Below are positions 1-11,867 of a DNA stretch of 64,000 nucleotides, piece after piece. Position 1 is the stretch's first letter. Each line of letters opens with the position of its first letter. This DNA comes from Punica granatum (Eukaryota > Streptophyta > Magnoliopsida > Myrtales > Lythraceae), in NCBI RefSeq assembly GCF_007655135.1, contig NC_045133.1:18573845-18637844 (forward strand), written 5' to 3'. Under the pieces are notes generated by a model. The model was not told the origin of the DNA, did no database searches, and saw nothing but the letters and a program-made list of their open reading frames with translations. The position numbers were made by a program, and so were the translations under genes.

Positions 1-1156
1 CGACACTCACTCACATTGGAATAGTTTCTGCCACAATAGATACTAAAACGGGACTTGCTATGCACATACTAAATATTATTTCAATTAATAAAAATTGTAT
101 CCGTACTAAGGGGGGTGTTATGCAAATTATAATTTTTTAAATTTAAGTAGAATTATTTACGAAGATTAAAAAAAATTTGCAATATTAATTGATGGAAAAG
201 ATCAACGTGAATTTGAGAAAATAAAAAGAAATTAATCAGTGAAGGTGGCGGCTTGCCCTGAAAAGAGAGAAGAGACAGGAGAGAAAAGCGGAAAAAAAAG
301 TTGAGTAGGTGCTCAAATAAAACAGACATATTTATTTGTTCATCATTTCATCTTATGGTTATCACTTTATAAATTTATTTTATAAGGGGTAATAATAGAA
401 ATTGAAAGTTACACCACTAAATCCTTTACACTAGACATGTGCTCGTGCTACGCGTAGTATGTAATAAATATTCGTTTATTATAATACATCTCTAAAAAAG
501 TAAAATTATTTATTGAAAATATTGAATCAAATTTAAAATTCAAAAGGATTTGCTAATTAAGAATTTTGAACTCAAAATAATATAAGAAAAGTGAGATAAT
601 CCGTTGGCAAAAGAGAGGAGAGAGTGAGAGAAACGTAAGGAAGGAAGAGAGAGAGGAGAGAGAGAGGTAGGAGGGTGGTGAATGAGATATTTGATACTAA
701 GCATACTCCCGTCCCTTATGTGGGTAATTAGAGAAACTAATAGAATATAATTATTAAATATATATATATATATATATGAAGAAATTATTTAATTTCTCGA
801 GATCATGTTATACTTAAAAACTTTTAATATTTATTGAAAACTTGTATAAATTTATTTTATTACTTATTTGTAATTTTTAATGTAAAATTAGTTGTTTTCA
901 TTGTATTAAAATCAAAATATTTAAATATATGAATTGCTTTTCGAAGTAATTAATTATCTAAGTAATCGAGAAGATACTTAACCACGAGCTGAGGGTCAGC
1001 AATTGGAGTTCTCATAACTTGTGCTACAATCAACCACGAACTGAGGATTAGCAAATGAAACTCTCATTTCTCGCGCTTCAACTTTTATATATTATTAAAT
1101 AGATCACTAATTTGTCTTCCAATTTTCTCTCATGTAATGACTCTTAATTTATATCA
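1..1156. other. AT-rich intergenic DNA, no gene seen
   Basis: No reading frame with recognisable protein similarity is present. The stretch is AT-rich, has a short purine-rich patch near 600-675 and a (TA)n run near 762-777. The only structured element I can support is a Helitron-like 3' end at 431-468, listed separately. Confidence 0.6.
431..468 (-). mobile_element. Helitron-like 3' terminus
   Basis: Read on the minus strand, a GC-rich palindrome (ctacgcgtag) is followed by about 13 bases and then CTAG with a T next to it. This is the plant Helitron 3' signature: a hairpin a short distance before CTRR, inserted next to T. I could not pair it with certainty to a 5' end; the minus-strand TCTATACTA at 3913 is one candidate. 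Confidence 0.45.
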
Positions 1157-1850
1157 TCTATACTAATACATAAAGCCAAAGATGGGGCTTTCCATCTCAC
1201 TTTCTGTTACCCATATTACCAATGTCGCGTATAACTCAAATAATGGTAGCCACCAAATCAAGAAAAATTCTACAATGGAACATCAAATTATGTTCCATAG
1301 TGGAACGATAGTTTTTTCTAATCCTTTTAATATGAAAGATAACATTTTGGATTATAAATATTTCAATGACGTCACAAATTCATCAGGTCACATGTAAAGT
1401 ACAATAAAATTTGAGGGTCGCTTACGTGTCAATGGCGTGTCGTTGATGTATATATAAATTAAACCCCGCTTACATGTCGATAACGTGTCCGGCTTATATT
1501 GGACCAATTTTCTTTAAAAATGAATTTTTAGTGTCCGGTTCGGTGATGTGGCGATGATCGATGACGTGGCGGAAGGTGATTGGTACATGCGGCGAGAAGA
1601 TTTGAGAACAATGGTATAATATTATAGGCAAAAATTGTGAAATAAAAATGTAAAGGAATAGAAATACCAGGGTAAAATATGTAAATAATGGACGAATTAT
1701 ATTAAAAGTTTGTATGATCTAATGAATAAAATTAATGTTCCATCGTAGAGCACAAGTTGAATTTCATTATAGAATATATCCAAAATCAAGGGTATAATAG
1801 GCAAAATAACTACCCACTACTTTCATACCCTCATATTTTCACTCTCCAGT
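1157..1850 (+). repeat. Dispersed repeat copy A with Helitron-like 5' start
   Basis: The segment begins TCTATACTAATACATAAAG after an A, which resembles a plant Helitron 5' end. From about 1260 to 1780 it matches, in reverse complement, the segment 5830-6330. Shared landmarks are the stretch around 1330-1420 (ttttaatatgaaagataa, tttcaatgacgtcacaaatt) and the GC-richer part near 1500-1600. The 71-codon ORF inside (1182-1397) is not conserved in copy B and is not treated as a gene. Confidence 0.5.
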
Positions 1851-1869
1851 TCCTTCTCACCTCCACCCT

Positions 1870-2488
1870 TTAGGTTGTGTTTGGTTTTAGAATTAAGTTG
1901 AATTGAATTTTGGTTTTAATTAGTTTGTAATGATTGTGTTATTGAATTATGAGAAAAAATGTGAAAAAGTAATGAATAGTTGAAAGAATTTAATACTAAA
2001 AATTAAATTGAATGGTTAAAAAATTGAAAAAAAAAGAAGAAGTAATAATTATGGTGGGTTAATTGCGCCATATAACCTACCGTTTGAATGATTTCTTAGT
2101 TCTAGTCCAAACTTGATTTTTTACCTGAGATATCCCAACGTTGACGTGTTGATTTCACATCTATCCCGACGCTAATTTTCCGTCCAAAATTGACAGAATT
2201 GCACACGTGGCACGTTAATTTTGTAACACATGTAAGCAACGTTACAAAATTAACATGTCACGTGTGCAATTCTGTCAATTTTAGACTGGAAGTTAGTGTC
2301 GGGATAAATGTGAAACCAACACGTCGACATTGGGATATCTCAAGTAAAAAATCAAATTTGAGCTAAAACTAAGAATTCCTTCAAACGTTAGGCACAATTA
2401 TCCCTAATAATTATGTTGTTGAATTGAGGTTAAGTGAAGTTAAAGTTGAGTAGAGTTAAAAAAAATTTATTAACCAAATGGGCCCTTA
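1870..2488. mobile_element. hAT-like MITE, split by a nested MULE-type MITE
   Basis: The left side (ggttgtgtttggtttta, about 1873) and the right side (taaccaaatgggccc, about 2472) form weak terminal inverted repeats of the kind seen in hAT-like MITEs. The arms have the same low-complexity aattgaattttt composition. Related AT-rich sequence in opposite orientation occurs near 23330-23560. The element is interrupted by the palindromic element at 2043-2414. Exact ends are uncertain. Confidence 0.4.
2043..2414. mobile_element. Fold-back MITE (Mutator-like) with 10-bp target duplication
   Basis: Almost the whole element is one imperfect palindrome: the left arm (2053-2220) and right arm (2230-2404) are reverse complements, joined by a short centre near 2225. 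The ends are gggttaattgcgcc and ggcacaattatccc. It is flanked by the direct repeat taataattat at 2043-2052 and 2405-2414. A 9-10 bp duplication with long TIRs fits a non-autonomous Mutator-like element. No coding capacity. Confidence 0.75.
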
Positions 2489-3480
2489 ATCACCCTACTT
2501 CAACGTAAATGTTTTTTCCTTCACAATGTAACCGCTCAGATGACTGACATATACAAAATTTAACCCTTATGTTCTAATTTTTTCAATTATTTTTGTATTA
2601 ATTACTTGATTACCTTTTAGCTGTGATTATTTTATTGGTAATTTTATTTGTTAATTTCGTATAAGCACATATACCATCTTAATAAAAATTTGAGATACGT
2701 CCAAGTAGGAACATTCACTTACCAGAATTGTTCATGACAAAATAGAACCGCAAAATAAGAGCCATTATATGGAATGATCGATTAGTCAATTTACTAACAT
2801 ATCTCTTATCTAGATTTCATTTAATTGTCTCCAAAGTACCCTTTGATTCTGAAATGTTTATTTTTGAGATATACTAATATAAGGCATACGGAAAGTTTCA
2901 CTCAACATTTTCTTATAAAAACAAAAGATTCAATGGTTGCCAAATCTAATATTATTTGCTCATAATATATTCTCTTAGGAACAAAATAATATAATTGTCT
3001 CTAAATTTAATTCTCGTTTGCTTCAAATATTATAATTTTTTTTTCGGTAGTAAAGGAAGTCAAGGCCTTCAGGAATCTAATATAATAAATTTAATCCATA
3101 GAGTAAAATATCTAACTAGTAATTTTAGTGGCGATTTTATTTTTTGCTTATGAAAATAGTATTGAAGCACATAGTCCGGGACAAATTAATTTTTTTTCTT
3201 CTATAACTATTATACTTAGATTAAGAGTTTTTAAATACTAACCCAAAAAGTTCTCATGGATTTAGTTGTTTGTTTTACGAGGCAATACTTTTGGAAAAAG
3301 AAATAAATCTGAATAGGTAAAATCTTGAAAGTTTGAGGGATCCTTTCTAACCAAATGTAAAAAACTTATATGCCATGACTTAAAAGATATTTAATTTATG
3401 CCTTACCCAAAAAGAAAAAAAAGATATTTAACTTATTCTCTATATAGGTATGAAGATGTCTCTTATGTATTTATAAATAC
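2489..3480. other. AT-rich intergenic DNA, nothing recognised
   Basis: Low-complexity AT-rich sequence. I see no conserved reading frame, RNA gene or clear element boundary. Confidence 0.5.
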
Positions 3481-3913
3481 TACAGCATTGACTCGCGCTA
3501 CGTGCGGTACGTGCGGAAGAAGCGAAATTAAAATTTTTCTTTGTTGAGTGGGATTAAAACAAATTTAGTTTCTTGAGATTGTGATTTCTATTTAATAAAA
3601 ATATGATACTTTGCACTCTCTATTCACGTACATAGGATATGATCTCTACGTTACTTACTGTTTACACATCAACTATATTTTTTTCTATTATTTATGAATG
3701 GGTAATTGTAGAAAATAGTATAGGAGAGTGGGAGGAAAATTAAAATTAAGAAAAAAAATATAAATTAGAGTAGTTTTACACTTTTATCCCTGCATGTAAA
3801 TGCTCTATTTTACTTTCCACCAATAAAATTAAAGATATAAAGGACAATTTAGTAAACTTATGGAAAAAAAATGTTGGGGAACACCAAGTCCTCGCATTAT
3901 ATAGTAGTATAGA
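3481..3913 (-). mobile_element. Short Helitron-like element, minus strand
   Basis: On the minus strand the segment starts TCTATACTACTATATAATG at 3913, next to an A, as in plant Helitrons. About 430 bases on it has a GC-rich hairpin region (cgcacgtagcgcgagtcaatg) near 3490-3515. The terminal tetranucleotide looks degenerate (ctgtagt, not CTAGT), so the 3' boundary is approximate. No coding capacity, hence non-autonomous. Confidence 0.5.
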
Positions 3914-4660
3914 TAAATTACGTTATGCAGGTGTTAAATTAAAGTAGTAAACTAATAACTTCTTGTGTACTTTATATCGTCCACTGTATTAATTTTTGGG
4001 ATAATTCAATTATTTTCAAATTACGAGTCCGAGAAAAACTTAAAGATATGTACGAACACGGTTTGACTTAATTGCTGTATGTATATATTAATTGTTGTAC
4101 TAATTTTAAATAATTATAAAAATAAAAATAATACATCGTTATAGAAGTTTGTCATCATGTACTGTGAAATACAGATTAAGCATGATTCAATTCAAAAATG
4201 CATTGATAGGGGAAGAACAAAGATGCAAGAGTGAAAATATCATGCCAAAGGGCAGAGGTTCGACTCGGGTTGAAGTCATTACAAAGATATAAAAGAGATT
4301 AGAGTAAAATGTAGTTGACATAATTTGATTGGAGAAGAAAATGCTTGTTCTGATTAGTTGGCTTGATATTTCTTGGGGCTCTCTTGGCAGCTTCACATTC
4401 TCTCTTTTCCTTCACATGATATTATTGGAGTTTTCATACCCCATTTCCGTGTAGTTTAACTTTTCATCTCTGAGCTTTGCCGCGTTTCATTTTCTTTTTT
4501 TAAGAAGACAAATTAATTCTCAATCCTCTCTCTAATCGCATGGCTCTAAATTTTTTAAATTATGCACAGCGAAAAAATTCTGAACTATAATGGGTGTTTT
4601 TGGAAATTGAATACTATTTAACTTATACCTTAAAAATTTCCTTACAAGTCCTACAAAAAC
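3914..4660. other. AT-rich intergenic DNA, nothing recognised
   Basis: No conserved frame. The 69-codon minus-strand ORF at 4187-4396 has no family resemblance and no supporting context. Confidence 0.5.
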
Positions 4661-5630
4661 AAAATTAAGGAAAAAATATATGTCATAGCATAACTTTTAT
4701 TTTTATGTCAATTTTGTCGCAACCTTTAAAAATTATATTATATATAACATCATTTAGGGTGTAGAGTTAATCATAACACAATCTTTTGCTTTTGTCTCAA
4801 TTTCATCACAACCTTTTAAATTACTCTATATAGCATATTGTTTATGGTGTAGTATAAATTATGGCACGTATGACGTTAAAGTTTTTGTAAAAAATAAATG
4901 GAAGACTAATGTGGCGTACCGTAGATGAATAGTGAGCCTAGACTCTTGCCACATGTGAAATTACTTATACTCTGACATGCCCAGTGCCTTTTACCCATCT
5001 GACTCTCTCACTATCAATACTTGAATCCATTCCCACCTCTTCGCAAACCTCCCGTATCACTGCAGCTCTAAATTTCTATTTAGTTCAGTGTTTTGCCCTT
5101 TCTCCCCCCCTCTTCACCAACGAGCATGCCAGTCTCTCTCTTCATACTTCTCCCTCATTTGTTCTCATAGAAGAAAACGAATTAAAGTTTGCAATTCATT
5201 TGATAGGTATGAACTTTCCTTTTTTCTAACAATTTTTTATCCATTGTTCTCCATATGAACTGCAAAAAGTTCAGTATATGATTTTTTCTATTCTATTGAC
5301 GGAGTGGTTATTTTCAGAAACTGTAATTTTGTATGTGAAGAGGCGGGAATGAGATTCGAGTATTGATGGTGAAGAAGTCGGGTGGGTAAAAGGATACCGG
5401 GTGGTCGAAATATGAGTTATTCTACATGCGGCAAGAGTCTAGACCCACTATTCATCCACATGTGTCACACATCAACCTTCCATTTAATTTTCACGGAAAA
5501 TTAAACTTTATGTTATAATTAACACTACACCCTAAATGTTGTGCTATATAGTGCATTTTTAAAAGATTGTGATAAAATTGACACAAAAGCAAAATGTTAT
5601 ACTATGACATATAGTTTTTCCAAAAATTAA
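4661..5630. mobile_element. TIR DNA transposon, non-autonomous, about 950 bp
   Basis: Long terminal inverted repeats of roughly 250-300 bp (about 4669-4975 and 5410-5621) pair with each other. For example, ggaaaaaatatatgtcatag on the left matches the reverse complement of ctatgacatatagtttttcc on the right, and actcttgccacatgtg matches the complement of catgcggcaagagt. The flanks share aaaattaa (4661-4668 and 5623-5630), an 8-9 bp target duplication. The 430-bp core is pyrimidine-rich and differs from the arms, so it could be captured host sequence (inference). The 81-codon ORF in the core is not recognisable. Confidence 0.65.
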
Positions 5631-5829
5631 AAACTTTTAACATGCCCCTAGCATAATTTTTGGTTCCATCGTCTCTCATACAATGTTATCTTACCTTATA
5701 CTGTATTATACTACTATTATTTAAGTAAGAGTTGGATTTTATAACCACCTCCTTATTTATACGGTGGTTGAAAAGTTAAAAAAAAATCCTTTTATTCTTA
5801 TTTTAAACATATATATTTAGAATGAAAGA

Positions 5830-6400
5830 AAGAAGTTGAAGGATAATATTGTCTATCAATAGATTTTACAATGTAACCCCAACTTGTATTTCATGATGGA
5901 ATATTAATTTTAATCATTAGATTTTACCAACTTTTGATCTCATCCATCCATTATTTATATATTTTACCATAATATTTCTAGTCCTTTATATTTTTATTTC
6001 ACAATTTTGACCTGCAATATTATACAACTGTTATTGAATTGTCCTGTCACATGTACCAATCACATTCCGCCATGTCACCCATCATCGCCAAGTCGTCGAA
6101 CAATACCATATAAATCGATTTTTAGAAAAATCGGTCTAATATAAGCGGAATATGTTAGCGATACGTCAACGGCATGTCAACAGCACGCCTTTAACACATA
6201 AGAGACCTTCCAATTTTATTGTACTTTACAGGTGTCCCAATGAATTTGTGACGCCATTGAAATATTTATGAGCCAAAACATTATCTTTCATATTAAAAGG
6301 ACTAGAAAAAAATAACGTCTACCATGAAGCATAATTTGACGTTCGATTGTAAAATTTACCATTGTCTATTTGATATTTTTTTTCCTATCTCTTTCTTCTT
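5830..6400 (-). repeat. Dispersed repeat copy B, inverted relative to copy A
   Basis: Reverse complement of 1260-1780, diverged by substitutions and small indels. Both copies carry the motifs around the conserved tttcatattaaaaggact and the run of ac/gtc-rich words near 6160-6200. The right edge is unclear. No coding potential that is shared between copies. Confidence 0.5.
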
Positions 6401-6627
6401 ACGTGTCAATCTCTTCTTATTTTGTTCTAACCTCTCAACCTCTCAATCTCACATTCTATCACATTACTATTGTTTCTTTTTTCAAATTTTATCTTCAATT
6501 CTTACTTATTAATTTCTCATTGTTACAATTGCCGTGTGATATGGGTGAGTAGAGTCTAGTTTTATAAATTACAAAGAACATTCCATTTTTTCCCCAAAAA
6601 GAGCATTCCATTTGTATTTTATTTATG

Positions 6628-7357
6628 AGAAAAAAGCCACTTTTAATCTTTCAATCTTATATATCCTTAATTTCATTTTCATCCTAAATCATTTTTATTC
6701 AACTTCGTCCTTAATGTTGCACTCTTTGTTCACTTTAGTCCTTTTGTCTACTGTTCCGTCCTAAAAATATTTCAAAATTTTAATTTTATTGTATATATTT
6801 TGAAATCTAACAAAATTAAAAAAGTGAAAGAAAAACTAAAACAGGAAAAAAAGAGAAGGCAATGGATCAGCTGGACCCTCGTTGGTAGTCACCTTTCCCT
6901 CGGCAAGGTCGCTAGTGACCTCTAGAGTCACCGACGACCTTGCTCGGGGAAAGGTGACCGCCTGTGGGGATCCCTCCTTGAAGAATCCCATTACTCTTGG
7001 GAGGGGTCCCCACAGGCAGCCACTTCTCCCTAAGTGAGGTCGTCGGCGACCTGGCGACCTCACTAGGGGAAGGGCCTAGCTGGCAACAATCCCATGCTGG
7101 GGACACCATAGCTCATTGGCAACCTTGATAGGGAGGGGTGACTCCCCTCCCTCTCTTCCTTTCCTTCTCCGATCTTTCCCTTTACTTTTTTTAAAAAAAT
7201 TTTAGGTTTCAATTTTTAAAAAATTATAAATTGAAATATTTTTTAATTATTAATTGATAGAAAAATGGATGGGTGGATTTAAGGGAACAAACGGTGCAAT
7301 GTTAATGACGAAAATGAAAATGCGATGCAAGGTTATGGACCAAAAATGACTTTTTCT
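6628..7357. mobile_element. TIR element with GC-rich, hairpin-rich core
   Basis: The ends agaaaaaagccactttt and the complement of aaaaatgactttttct form TIRs that continue for about 150 bp through shared wording (cattttcatcctaa, gtccttaatgttgcac and counterparts). Between them, 6840-7150 is markedly GC-rich. It contains two strong internal palindromes: cctttccctcggcaaggtc pairs with gaccttgctcggggaaagg (6890-6952), and cgcctgtggggatccctcc pairs with ggaggggtccccacaggc across 6959-7018. The small ORFs reading through the core are by-products of this palindrome. Confidence 0.6.
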
Positions 7358-7473
7358 ATATATTTGTCTAACAACTTGATGTAATGATTTTTCCTTTTAT
7401 AAGTAATGATTTGTATTAGGTTTTATAATTGTCATATATTTTCTTTTAGTTTCATATTAGAAAGTCATCGTGC

Positions 7474-7502
7474 ATATCTATCTATCTATCTATCTATCTA
7501 TA
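7474..7502. repeat. (ATCT)n microsatellite
   Basis: About seven tandem copies of the tetranucleotide tatc just left of the MULE. Confidence 0.9.
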
Positions 7503-7557
7503 AAACAAACTAAAACTCTTGTTTAGAATGGACATATGTTTAGCTATTGAATTTTTA

Positions 7558-7808
7558 GAGTTGGGTGTGATTTGGGTCCTTGAAAGATTCCAAAGCCTTG
7601 GGTTTGATCCCTTAAATTTTTTTGCCATTGTTTTCATCCCTCAATATCCCTTCGTCTGATGTTTTAGTCCTGCCGTCATCTTGCGCGTGCCAACGGTGAC
7701 GGAAATATCACGTGGCGACTGAGCTGGATGTAACGCTGTTAATTACTCCCCCCCCCACCCCCCCACCCCCACCGACAAAATTGACAAAAACGGCATCGTT
7801 GAATGCCC
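7558..7808 (+). repeat. MULE left terminal inverted repeat
   Basis: Matches the reverse complement of 13185-13422 along its length, including ccaaagccttgggtt, tttttttgccattgtttt, ctcaatatcccttc and cgtcatcttgcgcgtgcc. A C-rich run at 7747-7770 is expanded relative to the right TIR. Confidence 0.9.
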
Positions 7809-8409
7809 CGATCGAAGGTCGCCTTAAAACCCAAACTGATGCATCCATTCCCGCCAAAATCACTCACTGATGTTGTCGTTCGGATTTCTAGGTCAAACCG
7901 AGGGCCCCAAATGCTATAATCATTGTACAAATCGATTTGGATGAGTTGAAATTGGGCGGAAGATCTGCTATTCGCACATTGAAGAGGCAGAAATTTCAAC
8001 AGCAGTATACTCGATCGAAGCAATTTCCGTTTGTTAGTATCTATCAGTCAAAAATTCCTTCCTTTTCATTTTTTGTTGTTGAATTGTAGTTGGAATATTT
8101 GGGAATGGCAAAAAGCCGACTTTGGTTGTTGTCATACTGTTGTGAAGCAAATGTTGTCAAATGCCAGTGGAAAACTTCCACTTTGTTATCTGTTATTGTT
8201 CCTCCCATCACGGCCTTTTACCCATTTTTCTTTGCTTTGTGGTCCCTTCTTGTCGTCCTATTTGTGTTCACTGCTCTTTGTTATTGTTTCCTTCTTGGTT
8301 CTTATTGTCACTTTTTCTCTGTGGTCCCTTCTTCTTGTCGTCCACCATTTTGTGGTTCGCTGCTTTTAGTTCAGCGCAATAGTGATTTTTTTTAATACAT
8401 GTACAGAAA

Positions 8410-11400
8410 ATGGATGAGGACTTGTACACGTTGATTTTTCACCATGGGGGTGAGTTAATCTCTAAACCCCGTGTGCAATATGTTGGTGGAGAAATTGATG
8501 TATGGGGGGATGTAGATATTGACCTAGTATCAAAACCCACCATTAAGAACTTATATGTTGAGCATGGATATAGAAAGCCAAAGAAGATCTTGTGGTTGGT
8601 TCCCGGTTTAAAAGTGTATGAAGGGCTGAGGGATTTTGAGATAGACCAAGATGCTCACACACTATATGCATCAGTTAGAAATGTCAGAGAAATCAAGTTC
8701 TACTTCATCCAAAATGAAGAAGGGATTGTTGTAGCAAAACTTGCAAATCAAGTTCTGCAATTTGTAGTTTCTAATGAAGATGATAGTGAAGATGAAGATC
8801 AAGATGAAGATGCACGAGAGCTTGAGTCTGATGATTCAAATGATGCCTGGGTACCAAGGCAAGATGGGGATGAACATTATGATTGTACTGGTGATGATCG
8901 TGATGCAGGGGAAGGTGGAAGGGGCACAGTAGTGGACAAATAGTGGAAGCTGCAGTGGAAGTTGAAGCTGCAGGGGAAGTTCCAGTTCAAGAAACAGGGG
9001 AAGAAGCAAGGGAATAAGGTGAGGAAGGAACCAACATGGCAAAATCTTCTCGTGTGAGAAGACCTAAAGGGAGACCTTGCAATGCACTGAACAGAACAGT
9101 AAGGGAAGAACCATCTAATCATCAAGCTACTGATGAGTTTATAGAGGAAACCGAGTATCACTCTGAAGAATTGCAAAACCTGAAGGGAAGCGATGATGAA
9201 TCTAATAAGAGGCCTGCATTATTTCACGAGAATGCATAATATGGTCAAGTGCAGCTACAACTAGATATGTTATTTCTTAGCTTGCAAGTTTTCAAAGAGG
9301 TTGTGAAAGATTATACAATTTGAATTGGGAAGGAAGTGGTTATGAAGAAGAATGATAAGGTCGGGTGTAGATTTAAGTGTCAACCTCGCTGTGAGTGGGA
9401 GGCCTTATGTTCTTGGTCAGAACCATATGGTGCTTTTTAGCTGAAGAAGTTGATTCCCAATCACAGTTGCTCCAGGAAGTTGAAGAATAAGCAAGCAGAC
9501 GGCAAATGGTTTGCTGAGAAACCAGTAAACCAACTGAGAAGATGCCTAATATGACTGCAAGGGATGCATATAAATATTTATCTGAGGTATTCTCCATTAA
9601 AATTGGTGAATGGAAGATATACAATGCCTGGCGGATTGCAAAAAAACAAGTTGAAGGATGTGAAGAGAAGCAATATGGCAGATTAAGGGATTACTATGGA
9701 GAGATTATAGCAAGCAACCCGGGTTCCAATGCAGTAATTTGGGTAGAGAGACGAGACTTAAGCTTGCCTTCCATTTTTTATAGGATGTACATATGCTTTG
9801 ATGCCAGTAAAAGGGGGTTGCTAGCTGGGTACAGACCACTGATAGAGTTAGATGGGTGCTTCTTGAAGGGCTATTATGGACGCACTTTGCTAGCTGCTGT
9901 CACTCAGGATCCAAACACGCGTTCTATGTAATAGCATATGGAGTAGTGGAACAGGAGACTAAGGACAGTTGGAGTTGGGTTTTGAGAAGGCTACTTGAAG
10001 ACATTGAAGATCCAAGGGAACATGGTTAGGAGTTTATATCAGACATGCAAAAGGTGATTGTATTTTGTTTTATATTACAATTTCATTTTCCATATCTTTT
10101 TGTATGGATCTAACTATTTCTCTCCAAATTTTCTTTCACAGGGCCTTAGGGATACAATTAAGGAATTATGCCCAGACTCAATTCACAGGTTCTGTGTGAA
10201 ACATCTAGAAGCAAATGTTTGGAAAAATTAGCACCGTGTAGATCTTAGGAAAAAGCTAGGGCAATGTGCTAGATCAAACACCATGGGAGAGTTCGAAAGG
10301 CATTTTGAGGAGCTTAGATGTATTAGTGAGGAAGCCTATGAATATCTCGGGTTGTTGGACAAGCATAGCTGGACCAGTGCAGCCTTCAAAGTACATACCA
10401 AGAACCAAAGCATGTGCAATAACATGTCTGAGCAGTTCAATGCTGCTATAATGAAGTATCGAGCAAGACCTATCATCAACATGTTGGAGGAGATCATGTT
10501 ATATTTGATGAGGAAGATGAACTCTAGTAGGAATCAAATTGCAAGATATGGAGGTCCAATCACACCAACTACACAGTTTAAGTTAGAAATAGCAAAGATG
10601 GATAGTCACAAATGGCATGCTCTTTGGGCTGGAGACCCTGACCTTGCAAGGTTTCAGGTGCAACATATATACAGCAGCAACCATCAGCATGTTATAGACT
10701 TGAAGATGTCGACCTGTTCATGTAGAGAGTGGGATTTATGTGGAGTTCCTTGTAAACATGCAGTAGCATGTATGCACTTGGTTGGCATTAATGCAGAGAA
10801 GCATGTCAATCCTTGCTATTTTAAGGAAACATGGGAGATGATTTATACTCCGTATATTGCTCCACTGAGAGGTGAAGATCAATAGATGAAGTCAAGTGCA
10901 GAACCTATTGAGGCTCCAAGATTTGCCAAGGGTGGTGGTCGCCCAAAAAAGAAAAAATCCAAGGCTAATAATGTGCCTCAAAACCCATATAAGTCTAAAA
11001 GGAAGTACAAGGAAGTACAAGGAAATACAATGTGGAAAGTGTGGTGAGAAAGGACATAATGTGAAGAGATGCAATTGTACAATATTGAACGATAAGCAAA
11101 GGAAGAAGGCTAGGACTGATGCCACCCCCCAAAATGCCTCAGCTTTACCCTCTGAGACTTGACTTACAGGAGAAGAAGTGCAGGTATATTGACTTCAACT
11201 GTATAATTTCCCCATTTATACTGTTGATTTGTGAAATTAACAAACTATTGCCTTTAGGAAGTGCTATCAAGCATGGTCCAGCAGCCAGAGATGATGTTTC
11301 AAGAAGCAGACAACATTTCTCAGCCTACCATGACTCATCCAGAACCAAGGAGAACTCAGAAGCAAGCAATCAGACCAATGAGGAGAAAACCAACAACAAA

Positions 11401-11867
11401 TGATTCAGGCAATGGTGCACCAACGTCAATTTCACTAAATCAGACTCAGCATTCAATTGCACCAACCACGTTAGTTAATAATATTCTAGTAGAGGTGGGT
11501 TATTGTTCTTATGTGCACGTGCTTGTGCTGGTGTGTTTTGGTGTGCTCATGTGCCTGTGCTTGTGCTGGTGTGTTTTGGTGTGCTCAGTGATGTGCTTTG
11601 TGCTTGTGCTTGTGGTACTGAACTGTGCAGGAAAATTATTGTATTTGTCTTTTGGTGCTTGTGTAAGTTCAGGTCACTGAACTTTGTTATGCTTGTGCTA
11701 CTGAACTTTGCAGTGAAATAATGTGCTTGTCCTTGTACTACTGAAATTTGCAGGGAATGTCACCATTGATGTGTCAGCATTTGGCTAGTGGCCCCTCCAA
11801 TGCTCATGTTGTCTCAGGACCAAGTGAACCTAAGAAGTCAGCAAATAAGCCAAAAAAGGATTCATAG
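8410..11867 (+). pseudogene. MuDR-family (MULE) transposase, decayed
   Basis: The pieces, in order, are: an N-terminal PB1-like region with an acidic tail (8410-8943, 177 codons); a degraded MuDR DNA-binding region (about 9290-9520, CRFKCQPRCEW visible but with stops); the start of the MULE DDE domain (9542-9931, with the first catalytic Asp in ELDGCFLKG); the rest of the DDE domain in another frame; a SWIM zinc finger, CSCREWDLCGVPCKHAV (within 10283-10885); a CCHC knuckle, CGKCGEKGHNVKRC (10896-11162); and a basic C-terminus ending at 11865-11867. Introns fit at about 10052-10140, 11184-11258 and 11494-11753. Breaks seen are frame changes after 8943, near 9925 and near 11030 (a short aaggaagtac duplication), and in-frame stops near 10027, 10229 and 10885. 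The function, cutting and joining of the element's TIRs in the nucleus, is therefore lost. Confidence 0.9.
11494..11753 (+). repeat. Probable transposase intron with a GT-rich tandem repeat
   Basis: It begins gtgggttatt and ends tttgcag, consistent with a GT-AG intron of the transposase gene. It contains two copies of a unit of about 38 bp (gtgcttgtgctggtgtgttt plus ttggtgtgctca) and further partial copies. The overlapping Cys-rich ORFs at 11261-11721 are products of this repeat. Confidence 0.6.

Noticed and set aside
1182..1397. 71-codon ORF inside repeat copy A
   Set aside because: Not preserved in the inverted copy B and without recognisable motif.
11261..11721. Cys/Val-rich frames within the MULE
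   Set aside because: They cover a probable GT-AG intron with a tandem repeat; only the first part (to about 11490) belongs to the transposase exon.
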